NCBI GenBank assembly: GCA_050260675.1
Contig: JBLNCN010000008.1
Span: 1-64,000 of the forward strand
Direction of reading: 5' to 3'
DNA from: JBBDIP01 sp050260675
Lineage (GTDB): Bacteria; Bacillota; Sulfobacillia; Fermentithermobacillales; Fermentithermobacillaceae
Length of the DNA: 64,000 nt
Part shown: positions 42,397 to 51,179 of the stretch, in pieces
Layout of the letters: each line of letters begins with the position of its first letter
How positions within the stretch are numbered: the first letter of the stretch is position 1
Notes under the pieces: generated by a model
Told to the model about the DNA's origin: nothing
The model's input: the letters and a program-made list of their open reading frames with translations, nothing else
Databases searched by the model: none
Position numbers and translations under genes: made by a program

Positions 42397-43218
42397 CTAT
42401 CCCTCTTTCTGGCCTTCCTTTTCCTTAGCCTTCTCCCAAAGCGCGTCGAGGAATTCCAGGCTTTGCTCCTCCATGGCGAGGCCTTGGCTCAAGACCTCCT
42501 TCTCCACATGCCTGAACCTTCGTGAGAACTTCTCGACCGTTCCCAGAAGCGCCGTCTCGGCGTCGACTCCGAGCTTCCGGGCCAGGTTCACGCATGCGTA
42601 CAGGAGGTCACCAACCTCGTCTTTGAGGGCCTGCACATCGCCCGTCTCCCGGGCCCGCTTGACCTCGCCGAGTTCCTCCTCCACCTTCTGGAGGACCGGC
42701 TCGACTGCCGCCCAGTCGAACCCGACTCGGGCCGCCAGCGCCTGCTGCTTCTGCGCTCTCATGAGCGCCGGTAGGCCCTTTTGGACCTCGTCCATGAGCG
42801 AGTGCCCCTCTTTGTACCTTCCGGGCTCCTTGCGCTTGATCTGGTCCCACCGCTCCCGGACCTCGCCGGCTGTGCGGATGTCCTCATCTCCAAAGACGTG
42901 AGGATGCCTACGGATCAGCTTCTCGACTATTCCCGCAAGGACGTCCTCGGCCTGGAAATCCCCTCTTTCGCTCGCGATCTGGCAGTAAAGGCCGATCTCT
43001 AAAAGCAAGTCTCCCAATTCCTCTTGGAGTTTATCCGCATCTTTTTCCAGCACCGAGGCAACTACCTCGTGAGCTTCCTCCAGAACGTATTGGGTGAGAG
43101 ACTCGTAGGTCTGCTCCTTATCCCAAGGGCAACCGTGCTCTCCCCGAAGCGCGGCCACAACGTCAAGGAACCGCTGCCAGTGCCCGTCCTCGCAGGCAGG
43201 CTTTTGGTGAGAAGTCAT
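42397..43218 (-). CDS. mazG: Nucleoside triphosphate pyrophosphohydrolase MazG
   Basis: A 273-residue protein with two tandem MazG domains. The first has GCPWDKEQTYESLTQYVLEE and EELGDLLLEIGLYCQIA; the second has QKVEEELGEVKRARETGDVQ and DEVGDLLYACVNLAR. It lacks the N-terminal methyltransferase domain found in Bacillus YabN. It hydrolyses NTPs to NMP and pyrophosphate. Stop and start overlap the neighbouring spoVB-like gene by four bases. Confidence 0.9.
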   Translation of the reverse strand: MTSHQKPACEDGHWQRFLDVVAALRGEHGCPWDKEQTYESLTQYVLEEAHEVVASVLEKDADKLQEELGDLLLEIGLYCQIASERGDFQAEDVLAGIVEKLIRRHPHVFGDEDIRTAGEVRERWDQIKRKEPGRYKEGHSLMDEVQKGLPALMRAQKQQALAARVGFDWAAVEPVLQKVEEELGEVKRARETGDVQALKDEVGDLLYACVNLARKLGVDAETALLGTVEKFSRRFRHVEKEVLSQGLAMEEQSLEFLDALWEKAKEKEGQKEG

Positions 43219-44810
43219 GTTGCGTCCCCTTTTCCGATGATGGATTTCAGTTCTCCTGGGTCGATTGCTTTTAGGAGGACAGCCAGGACCCCGTAAGCTA
43301 CGGCCCCGGCTCCAATAGAGGCGACAGTGGCCAGTTTGAACCCCAAAGCCGCGGTCACAGACGCGTACACTGCGTACGCCACCATGGACATGCCGCCCCC
43401 GGCCAGCGCCAGTTTGAGCACAGCGCCCCCATCAACTATCCTTCCCTGGCTCCTCAGGATGGCCAGCAGGTTCAGGGCAGCGGCGACCCCGAAATAGGCG
43501 GTAGTAGCAATTGCGGCTCCCTGGACTCCAAAAGCGGGCATGCCGACCAGGACATAGGTTAGCGCCGCTTTCACCACGATCGCGACCATGAGGTTCCACA
43601 GGGGAGTGGTGATTTTCCCGATACCCTGCAGCACTCCCGCGGTGACTTGCTGGACCGCGAGAAAGAGGATCGCGGGAGCGGCCAATCTCAGGATAGGCCC
43701 GACGTTGGGCTCATTGTAGAGAAGCGCGGGGATCGGGTCGGCAAGCACGAGAAGGCCTAGCGCGGCAGGAAGCCCCAGGGCCAGGGTTATGGTGAGCGCG
43801 CGGTTTATCCTGCGCTTCACGCTAGCGTGGTCTTTAAGGGTGACTGCCGCCGTAACGGATGGGACAATGGCCATCTGCAGCGCGCCCGTGAACACCGTTG
43901 CCAGGTTGATTAGTGCCAGAGCCGCGCCCAACTGGCCGAAAAGCGTGGTCGCTTCTTCTGTGGGTATCCCGATGGCGTGCAAACGGCCGGGGACCAGGCT
44001 CAGGTCAACCAGTTCAGTGAGACCGAAGACCGCCGATGCCAGCGAGATCGGGACGGCCACCTTGAAGATGGCGCGAGCGGCCCTTCTCCACGGCTCGCGG
44101 GCCGGCGGCCGCTGCCTCACCCCCGAGGCAGCCATCCGGCGTTTCTCCCGCGCTTCCCGGAACCGCTCCCTCCCGAGGTGGGACCGGTACGCTGCTCCCG
44201 CGTAGATAACGCCGAGAGCGGCGCCTGCCACAGCTCCAAACGTGGCGCCGGCGGCAGCGTACTGAAGGCCCTTGGGCATTAAGAGGCTGGCCAGTATAAA
44301 CATGGTGGCGAGGCGACCCACCTGTTCCAATACTTGCGATACCGCGGGCACCGTCATCTCCTCAATGCCCTGAAACCAACCGCGAAGCGCGGAGAGCACC
44401 GAGGCGAAGAACAGCGCCGGAGAGAGGGCGGCGATGGAAACTGCGGCGCGAGGGTCCTTGGCCATGTTCACAGCGATGAAGTCGCGAAGGCCGTAGAGCG
44501 CCAACGAGCCTGCGAGCCCGACAACCACCATGAGGGCCAGGGACACCCCGAATGCCCCTCTGGCGTCGTGTTTGCGCCCCAGCGCCCACCTCTCGGCGAC
44601 CGCCTTGGAAACCGCGACGTTGAGCCCGGCTGAAGATGCCGTAAGCAGGATAGCGTAGATCGGGTAGGCCATCTGGTAGAGGCCCATTCCCTCGCTGCCC
44701 AGGACCCGCATGAGGAATATGCGGTAGAGAGCTCCAATGGCTTTCACCACAAAGCCTGCGATTGTCAGCGTCAGCGCGCCCTTGATGAACTTGTGGTCCT
44801 GGTTCCTCAT
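43215..44810 (-). CDS. spoVB: SpoVB/MurJ-family lipid flippase-like protein
   Basis: A 531-residue membrane protein of the MOP/polysaccharide-transport superfamily, with about 14 hydrophobic helices and a start in MRNQDHKFIKGALTLTIAG. SpoVB or YabM members move lipid-linked precursors for spore cortex or wall. Position between spoVT and mazG matches Bacillus yabM, though which member it is remains unsure. Confidence 0.82.
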   Translation of the reverse strand: MRNQDHKFIKGALTLTIAGFVVKAIGALYRIFLMRVLGSEGMGLYQMAYPIYAILLTASSAGLNVAVSKAVAERWALGRKHDARGAFGVSLALMVVVGLAGSLALYGLRDFIAVNMAKDPRAAVSIAALSPALFFASVLSALRGWFQGIEEMTVPAVSQVLEQVGRLATMFILASLLMPKGLQYAAAGATFGAVAGAALGVIYAGAAYRSHLGRERFREAREKRRMAASGVRQRPPAREPWRRAARAIFKVAVPISLASAVFGLTELVDLSLVPGRLHAIGIPTEEATTLFGQLGAALALINLATVFTGALQMAIVPSVTAAVTLKDHASVKRRINRALTITLALGLPAALGLLVLADPIPALLYNEPNVGPILRLAAPAILFLAVQQVTAGVLQGIGKITTPLWNLMVAIVVKAALTYVLVGMPAFGVQGAAIATTAYFGVAAALNLLAILRSQGRIVDGGAVLKLALAGGGMSMVAYAVYASVTAALGFKLATVASIGAGAVAYGVLAVLLKAIDPGELKSIIGKGDAT

Positions 44811-44870
44811 GGCATCAACTATAGTATCGCTTTCGTAGGATATGACTCGGGTCGTCCCTTACACATGACT

Positions 44871-44899
44871 GAAGGTGGCCCCTTTTCGGTGCCACCTTC
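44871..44899 (-). terminator. Hairpin downstream of spoVT
   Basis: GAAGGTGGC (44871-44879) pairs perfectly with GCCACCTTC (44891-44899). No T-tract follows on the minus strand, so stopping is uncertain. Confidence 0.35.
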
Positions 44900-44940
44900 G
44901 GATCTTACAACGTTTCCCCGTTACGGGGTAGGCAGAAAGC

Positions 44941-45510
44941 CTATTCTTCCATTTGCTTGGCCAGGAAACCGGCTGCCGTCTCAGCGAGTTTCAGTTCGAG
45001 TTCGCCCACCGTCTGTCCCGGCTCCCGGGTGCATATGATCACTGCGCCGATGGGGTCGCCTTCGGCTATGATGGGCGCTATCACTTCGGATGTGAACTTG
45101 CACCCTGTCTCGTCATCAGTGATGCATTCCTTGCAGTACCTGTCCTCGCCAGGCTTGGCGATGAGGATCGGCTTACGGTCTTCCATGATCTTTTCGACGG
45201 CAGGCGAGATCCTCTTGTTGAGGAATTCCTTCTTCGGCGCGCCTGAAACAGCTATGACTGAGTCGCGGTCGGCGATCATGGCGATGTGTCCGGTAGCTTC
45301 GGCCAGAGAATCCGTGTATTCCTTAGCGAAATCCCCGAGTTCACCGATGGGCGAGTACTTCTTCAATATGACTTCGCCGTCACGGTCAACAAATATCTCT
45401 AGGGGGTCGCCTTCTCTGATCCTGAGGGTCCGCCTTATCTCCTTAGGGATAACGACCCGTCCGAGGTCGTCAATGCGCCTCACTATGCCCGTTGCTTTCG
45501 TGTGAACCAC
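44941..45510 (-). CDS. spoVT: Stage V sporulation regulator SpoVT
   Basis: A 189-residue protein with an AbrB-type N-terminal swapped-hairpin domain (GIVRRIDDLGRVVIPKEIRR, TLRIREGDPLEIFVDRDGEV) and a C-terminal GAF domain, the full SpoVT architecture. It regulates forespore genes. A sigma-G-like promoter lies upstream, in line with known expression in the forespore. Confidence 0.93.
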   Translation of the reverse strand: MVHTKATGIVRRIDDLGRVVIPKEIRRTLRIREGDPLEIFVDRDGEVILKKYSPIGELGDFAKEYTDSLAEATGHIAMIADRDSVIAVSGAPKKEFLNKRISPAVEKIMEDRKPILIAKPGEDRYCKECITDDETGCKFTSEVIAPIIAEGDPIGAVIICTREPGQTVGELELKLAETAAGFLAKQMEE

Positions 45511-45539
45511 CTCCCCAACAAGGCTTCCGTCTGCCTTGC

Positions 45540-45570
45540 TAGTATATAGGTGTTTTGGTATCGCTATTCA
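45540..45570 (-). promoter_or_regulatory. Putative sigma-G promoter of spoVT
   Basis: TGAATA (45570-45565), 18 bases, TATACTA (45546-45540), close to the forespore sigma-G consensus (TGAATA, then CATACTA). Transcription would start about 20 bases before the ATG. Confidence 0.6.
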
Positions 45571-48500
45571 CCGCGGGATAGGTGGCGAAGAAGGTCAAGA
45601 CCCCTGCTTAGGGCTGCCGAGGAGTTCTCGATGGGGATCGATAGGCACTGGCTTCTGCGGTCGAAATCGGCTCCCGGGAACTTCCTGTCGAGAGTGGCAA
45701 CTTTGTCAAGCGGGAACAGGTGGGGGACTTCCACCTTCAGGCTCAAGCGCTCGCGGCCCATAACAACGTCCTGTTTCGCCAGAGACACCTGAGTTACCCC
45801 GAGTTTTCCGGCGTAGAGACGCATCGAAGCGACATCCAGGAGGTTTAGGACCTCCGAAGGCAGTTCTCCGTACCTGTCCTGGAGTTCGGACTCTATTTCG
45901 GAGAGAGTCTCCAAGTCGACGGCACCCGCGATCCGCTTGTAGAACGAGAACCGGTCCTTTGGATTCTCCACGTACGCGGGCGGCAAGTAAGCGTCCACAG
46001 GGATCTCGACGCCGGCGAGGATCCGCTCCACAGCCTCTTCCTTCTGCCCGCGCAGGCTGCGCACGGCCTTCTCCAGGAGGCTCACGTACATCTCGTAACC
46101 AACCTGGTGCATGAACCCGTGCTGCTCGGCACCCAGGAGGTTGCCTGCTCCCCGTATCTCCATGTCGCGCATTGCCAGCCTGTACCCGGACCCCATGCTC
46201 GTGAAGTCGCGGAGGGCCGAAAGCCTCTGTTCCGCAACGTAGGTCATGCTCCGATCGTGCCTGTAGGTGAAGTACGCGTAGGCGATCCTGTTTGAGCGGC
46301 CGACTCTGCCCCTTAGCTGGTACAGCTGGGCGAGGCCGAGTTTGTCGGCGTCCTCCACGATCAGCGTGTTGACGTTGGGCAGATCCAGCCCCGACTCAAT
46401 GATTGTCGTGGAAATGAGGACGTCGTACCTGCCCTGCAGAAAGTCCTGCATGGTCACCGAAAGCTGGTGCTCCTGCATCTTGCCGTGGGCAACCGCTATC
46501 CTGGCTTCAGGTACCAGGGACTGCACTTTGTTATAGACCCGGCCTATCGAGTAGATCCGGTTGTAGACATAGAAGACCTGGCCCCCCCGGCGCATTTCCC
46601 TGCGGATTGCCTGAGAGATCAGCGAAGGGTTCGCCGGCACGACGTAGGTCTCTACAGGGAAACGTCCCACAGGCGGCGTCTCGATCACGCTGATGTCGCG
46701 CAGGCCTGACATCGCCATGTTCAGGGTCCTGGGAATTGGAGTAGCGGTAAGGGTGAGGACATCGCAGTTCTCGGAGATCTCCTTGAGCCTCTCCTTCTGG
46801 GCGACGCCAAACCTGTGTTCTTCATCGATAATCAGGATCCCCAGGTTCTTGAACTTCACGTCTTTGCTGAGCAGGCGATGGGTGCCAACAACGATGTCTA
46901 CAGCCCCGGCCGACACGTCCTCGGCTATCTTCCTCTGCTCGGCAGGAGTCCTGAAACGCGACAAGCAGCGGACCGACACAGGGTAATCCGCGAACCTGCG
47001 GGAGAACGTCGAGAAGTGCTGCTCCGCAAGGATTGTGGTCGGAACCAGGACCCCAACCTGCTTTCCGTCCATGACGGCTTTGAAAGCGGCCCGCATGGCA
47101 ACCTCTGTCTTGCCGAAGCCGACGTCCCCGCAGAGCAGCCTGTCCATGGGAGTCGGCCGCTCCATGTCCGCCTTTATCTCTTCTGTGGCCCTGGCCTGAT
47201 CGGGCGTATCCTCGTACTCAAAAGCTTCTTCGAATTGGGCCTGCCACGGAGTGTCGGGGGAAAACGCATATCCCTGCCTGGACTTTCGCTTGGCCTCCAG
47301 GAGCAAGAGTTTCCTGGCCATATCCTCCACAGACGCTCTGACCCGCGCCTTGAGGCGCTGCCAATCGCCGGTTCCCAGCTTCTGCAGCGACGGAGCCTTG
47401 CCCTCGGGGCCGATGTAGCGCTCGATTGCATCGACCTGGTCGACGGGAAGATACAGGGCGTCGGTGCCCGCGTAACGCAAGTACAGATAGTCCCTGGTGA
47501 CTCCCGCCACCGTCATGGTCCGGAGGCCCATAAACTGGCCGATACCGTGCGTGGCGTGCACCACGTAGTCGCCTTCAGAGAGCTCTCGCCAATCAATGGA
47601 GGCCTTGGCCTTCCGGGCTTTGCGCTGCCTTACCTGAGTGCGTCCGTAGACCTCGACTTCGGTGAAGAGAGAGAGGTCCAAGGAATCCACGTTGAAGCCG
47701 TTCTCGCCACTGCCCAGCGACAGCGTGACCATTCCGGGCTTAGGCTCTTCAAGTATGGAGTCAACAGTGACCGACCATATCTCCTGTCGCTCCAGCCACT
47801 TCTGGAGAAGGGTCCTACGGTCCGGGCTTCCAGCCAGCACAACCACGCGCCGCCCGCGGCTCAAGAGGTCCTTGAACTCGGCGCCGAGGTCCGCCCATCT
47901 TCCCGAGAAGCCGATTTGCTGCGATGAGTCCGCCTCGGTGATATCCTTAATCGTAATCCCAGGTACCGCACGTGCGATCAGGGAGAACATCACGTGGCAT
48001 TTGGAGAGAGATTGCATCACGTGCCCGACCGAGAGGTAGACCGATGCTTCCTTGGCGCCCATGGTGCCTGCCACCATGCGGGCCGAGGCTATCTCGGCTC
48101 CAATCTTCTCAAACTCGGTGAGGACGTCGTGGCACCTGCCCATTTCGTTTACCAGCAGCATGGCGCCGGGAGCATAATCGAGGAGGGTCGCTCCGCCGTT
48201 CTCTTGGCCCTCGCGGACATCGGTAGCGGGCGTCACAAACACCTTGTCCACATTATCCACCGATACCTGGGTCTCGGGGTCGAAAGTCCTTATGGACTCT
48301 ATCTCATCGAATGCGAACTCAAGTCTCACTGGCGCGTCCGCTGCCGGGGGGAAGATGTCGAGAATACCGCCCCGCAGCGCGATCTGCCCCCTGGACTCAA
48401 CCGAGAACTCCCGCTGGTACCCGTTCTCAACAAGCTGCCGGACGAGTTCGCTTGGGGATGCCGGCATGCCCTTGGTGTAGACTTTGCAGCCCGCCCTGAA

Positions 48501-48911
48501 CTCCTCGGGCGGAGTGAGATACCGCATGAGGGCCGTCGCAGGCAGCACCACGACCGGGGCCTTCCCGTTGGGTTGGGCAAGAGAGGCAAGGGCGCCCACT
48601 CTCATCCAGAGGGACTCTTGATTGCCTCCGTGCTCAAAAGGCATGACCTCCCTGCTCGGAAACAGGGTAACCCTATCCGACCCAAGGAGGTCCGAAAGGT
48701 CGCGCTTTGCGGTAACAGCGTCTTCGGGAGTAGGCACAACCAGGAAGGCGGGTCTCTTGGAGTCGCGGCATAGAGCGGCTACCGATGCCAGGTAGGCGTA
48801 GCCTCCCGCGCCCACGATCTGAAGCGGAGTCTTGCCTGCCGAAATAGCCTCTTCGGCCCTGCGAAGGCTCCCGCTGCGCGCAAGTAAGTCAAGTAGGCCG
48901 GGGTGTGCCAC
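45564..48911 (-). CDS. mfd: Transcription-repair coupling factor Mfd
   Basis: A 1115-residue protein. The UvrB-like N-terminal region lies in residues 1-360, then the CarD-like RNA polymerase-interaction domain (ELSEGDYVVHATHGIGQFMG, about residues 445-540). The superfamily 2 helicase follows: GDVGFGKTE (Walker A), IIDEEHRFG, TATPIPRT, VGRSNRIAYAY. It releases stalled RNA polymerase at DNA damage and recruits UvrA. Full length, no lesion. Overlaps pth by one base. Confidence 0.95.
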   Translation of the reverse strand: MAHPGLLDLLARSGSLRRAEEAISAGKTPLQIVGAGGYAYLASVAALCRDSKRPAFLVVPTPEDAVTAKRDLSDLLGSDRVTLFPSREVMPFEHGGNQESLWMRVGALASLAQPNGKAPVVVLPATALMRYLTPPEEFRAGCKVYTKGMPASPSELVRQLVENGYQREFSVESRGQIALRGGILDIFPPAADAPVRLEFAFDEIESIRTFDPETQVSVDNVDKVFVTPATDVREGQENGGATLLDYAPGAMLLVNEMGRCHDVLTEFEKIGAEIASARMVAGTMGAKEASVYLSVGHVMQSLSKCHVMFSLIARAVPGITIKDITEADSSQQIGFSGRWADLGAEFKDLLSRGRRVVVLAGSPDRRTLLQKWLERQEIWSVTVDSILEEPKPGMVTLSLGSGENGFNVDSLDLSLFTEVEVYGRTQVRQRKARKAKASIDWRELSEGDYVVHATHGIGQFMGLRTMTVAGVTRDYLYLRYAGTDALYLPVDQVDAIERYIGPEGKAPSLQKLGTGDWQRLKARVRASVEDMARKLLLLEAKRKSRQGYAFSPDTPWQAQFEEAFEYEDTPDQARATEEIKADMERPTPMDRLLCGDVGFGKTEVAMRAAFKAVMDGKQVGVLVPTTILAEQHFSTFSRRFADYPVSVRCLSRFRTPAEQRKIAEDVSAGAVDIVVGTHRLLSKDVKFKNLGILIIDEEHRFGVAQKERLKEISENCDVLTLTATPIPRTLNMAMSGLRDISVIETPPVGRFPVETYVVPANPSLISQAIRREMRRGGQVFYVYNRIYSIGRVYNKVQSLVPEARIAVAHGKMQEHQLSVTMQDFLQGRYDVLISTTIIESGLDLPNVNTLIVEDADKLGLAQLYQLRGRVGRSNRIAYAYFTYRHDRSMTYVAEQRLSALRDFTSMGSGYRLAMRDMEIRGAGNLLGAEQHGFMHQVGYEMYVSLLEKAVRSLRGQKEEAVERILAGVEIPVDAYLPPAYVENPKDRFSFYKRIAGAVDLETLSEIESELQDRYGELPSEVLNLLDVASMRLYAGKLGVTQVSLAKQDVVMGRERLSLKVEVPHLFPLDKVATLDRKFPGADFDRRSQCLSIPIENSSAALSRGLDLLRHLSRGE

Positions 48912-49516
48912 TACTTCTCTTCTCCGTGTTCAAGAAGGCCGGACTGGCCGTTGTACTCGCCCATGGCCCAATCGATGCCCTTGGTAATGGCGTCACTGGC
49001 TGCCGACGCCGCGAGAGACACAACCCCGGCGAGGGCAGCTTCATCGGCCTTTTCATATGGCTTTAGCACGAATTCCACTGGATCGACTCCTTCGGGCGGG
49101 CGGCCGATACCAACCTTTAGGCGGGGAAACTCCGTCGTCTCCAGGAAGGCCGCAATTGACTCTATGCCCTTGTGTCCGGCCGAACTACCCTTGCGCCGGA
49201 GGCGGATCTTGCCGAAGGGCAAGTCCATGTCATCGTATATAACTAGGATGTCGCTAGGTTGAACGTGGAAATCCTGGGCAACCTCCAGGACCGCCTGGCC
49301 GCTCCGGTTCATGTAGGTGAGCGGTTTGACCAGGAGGACAGGCGTTTCGTCGCCGCCCGGCCCCAAGAGGGCTCCTCTGCCAATTTCGCTGAAGCCGTGC
49401 TCCCTCATAGAAACGCCAAGACGCCCGGCAATCTCGCGGAGCACCATGTACCCCACGTTATGCCGGGTGTTTGCGTACTTGCGTCCTGGGTTGCCCAGCC
49501 CGACGATGCACTTCAT
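48911..49516 (-). CDS. pth: Peptidyl-tRNA hydrolase
   Basis: A 201-residue enzyme. The active site shows MKCIVGLGNPGRKYANTRHN, with the Asn and His of the family, then KPLTYMNRSGQAV and DDMDLPFGKIRLRRKGSSAG. It frees tRNA from peptidyl-tRNA drop-off products. Next to mfd as in Bacillus. Confidence 0.94.
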   Translation of the reverse strand: MKCIVGLGNPGRKYANTRHNVGYMVLREIAGRLGVSMREHGFSEIGRGALLGPGGDETPVLLVKPLTYMNRSGQAVLEVAQDFHVQPSDILVIYDDMDLPFGKIRLRRKGSSAGHKGIESIAAFLETTEFPRLKVGIGRPPEGVDPVEFVLKPYEKADEAALAGVVSLAASAASDAITKGIDWAMGEYNGQSGLLEHGEEK

Positions 49517-49557
49517 GATGCCCCGTTCACCGCGCTAGGACTAGATTGTCGAGGCCT

Positions 49558-50187
49558 CTACGCGCTCTCGGTCTCCGGCTTCGTCTCAGCAGGAGCAGCC
49601 TCATCGGCAGCAGCTTCCTCAGCAGGTTTTTCCTCTGTCTGCTTGGGAGCGACGGCTACGACAAGGACCTCAGAGGCGGGCGTAACCAGCCTGACGCCGG
49701 CAGGAAGCTCTACCTGGCCGGCGGTTATCGCGTCGCCGTGAGAGAGGTGGGAGACGTCGATTGAGATGTTGCTCGGGATCTCGGTGGGCAGGCACTCTAT
49801 CGCTATCTCGCGCAGCTGCCTCTGGAGGAGAAGCCCGGCCTTCTCGAGGGCGGCCTCGCCTGTGATTCCAACGTGGACCTCAGTCTTGACCTTCTCGGTC
49901 AAGGAAATCCTGTGGAGGTCTATATGCAGGGGTTTGCCGCTCACTGAGTCGTAGACCGCGTCTTGGACCATGACGTCGCCTTCGAAGTCCGATCCCTCGA
50001 TCTTAACGTGATGGATCTGGACTCCTATACCGGCCATTATCTTTCTCACCGACGGGGCGTCCAAGGCGACTGCCACAGGCGTGATGGACTTCCCGTAGAT
50101 GATGGCGGGCGTAAGATTCTCCCTGCGGCAAGCCCTAGCTGCTCCCTTGCCGGTACCTCTGGGTTTCAGAACTATTTCCTGCGCCAC
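49558..50187 (-). CDS. rplY: Ribosomal protein bL25 (Ctc type)
   Basis: A 209-residue long-form bL25: N-terminal L25 part (VLKPRGTGKGAARACRRENL, PAIIYGK), then the C-terminal TL5/Ctc beta domain (LSHGDAITAGQVELPAGVRL). The last 35 residues are Ala/Glu-rich. It binds 5S rRNA. Confidence 0.92.
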   Translation of the reverse strand: MAQEIVLKPRGTGKGAARACRRENLTPAIIYGKSITPVAVALDAPSVRKIMAGIGVQIHHVKIEGSDFEGDVMVQDAVYDSVSGKPLHIDLHRISLTEKVKTEVHVGITGEAALEKAGLLLQRQLREIAIECLPTEIPSNISIDVSHLSHGDAITAGQVELPAGVRLVTPASEVLVVAVAPKQTEEKPAEEAAADEAAPAETKPETESA

Positions 50188-50222
50188 TTTGAGCTCATCC
50201 TTTCAACAAGACCTGCTGCGGA

Positions 50223-51170
50223 CTAACGGAACATCTCCGATACGGAGTGTCCCTCGTGGATCCGGATGATAGCGTCTCCCAGAATGGGAGCCACAGATAA
50301 TACTTTTACCATTGGGCGGAGGTCCGGAGCAACGGGAATCGTGTCTGTGACCACGAGCTCCTGGAAAGCAGCCTTCTCCATATTGGCCTTGGCGGCGCCG
50401 GAGAAGATGCCGTGGGTCGCGCACGCGATGACGGACTTGGCCCCCAACTTCCTCAGGGCATTGGTAGCCTGGAGCAGGCTTCCGCCAGTGTCGATCATGT
50501 CGTCGAGCAGGATCGCGTGGTGTCCTGCGACCTTGCCGACCACATTCATGACCTCAACCATGTTGGGCTCGGGGCGCCGCTTGTCCACAAAGGCCACCGG
50601 CAGGTTAAGCCTCTCGGCCATGTCCCTGGCCCTCGGGATGCTCCCGGCATCGGGTGAGACCACCACGTGGTTAGCCAGGTCCTTTGTCTTGAGGTAGTCG
50701 CACAGGAGCCGGATGGCGGTGAGGTGGTCGACCGGGATGTCGAAGAACCCCTGGATCTGTCCTGAGTGAAGGTCGACGGCCAGCACGCGGTCCACCCCCG
50801 CATTGGTCAGGAGGTTGGCCACGAGTTTGGCGGTGATGGGCTCACGGCCCCTGGTCTTCCTGTCCTGCCTGGCGTACCCGTAGTAGGGAATCACCGCAGT
50901 AATGCGGTCTGCAGACGCGCGTTTCAACGCATCGATGAGGATCAGGAGTTCCATCAGGTTATCGTTCACGGGGCTGCAGGTGGACTGCACCACAAACGCG
51001 TCGGAACCCCGGACGTTCTCATTGATGATGACCTTGATCTCTCCGTCCGAGAAATGGGAGACCGAGGCGTTGCCCAAAGGCACGCCAATGTGCTTGCAGA
51101 TGCTTTCGGCCAATTCTCTGTTGGAGTTCCCGCAAAGGACCTGTAACCTCTTATCACCGTACGGCGACAT
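50223..51170 (-). CDS. prs: Ribose-phosphate pyrophosphokinase
   Basis: A 315-residue enzyme making PRPP from ribose 5-phosphate and ATP. Key motifs: FSDGEIKVIINENVRGSDAF, the metal/PRPP-type loop DLHSGQIQGFFDIPVDHL, and ILLDDMIDTGGSLLQA (PRPP-binding). Normal length. It lies between glmU and rplY as in Bacillus. Confidence 0.95.
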   Translation of the reverse strand: MSPYGDKRLQVLCGNSNRELAESICKHIGVPLGNASVSHFSDGEIKVIINENVRGSDAFVVQSTCSPVNDNLMELLILIDALKRASADRITAVIPYYGYARQDRKTRGREPITAKLVANLLTNAGVDRVLAVDLHSGQIQGFFDIPVDHLTAIRLLCDYLKTKDLANHVVVSPDAGSIPRARDMAERLNLPVAFVDKRRPEPNMVEVMNVVGKVAGHHAILLDDMIDTGGSLLQATNALRKLGAKSVIACATHGIFSGAAKANMEKAAFQELVVTDTIPVAPDLRPMVKVLSVAPILGDAIIRIHEGHSVSEMFR

Positions 51171-51179
51171 CTCTTGCTG

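Noticed and set aside
46815..47927. A 370-residue open frame on the plus strand
   Set aside because: It lies wholly inside mfd in antisense and reads as low-information Arg/Leu/His-rich sequence.
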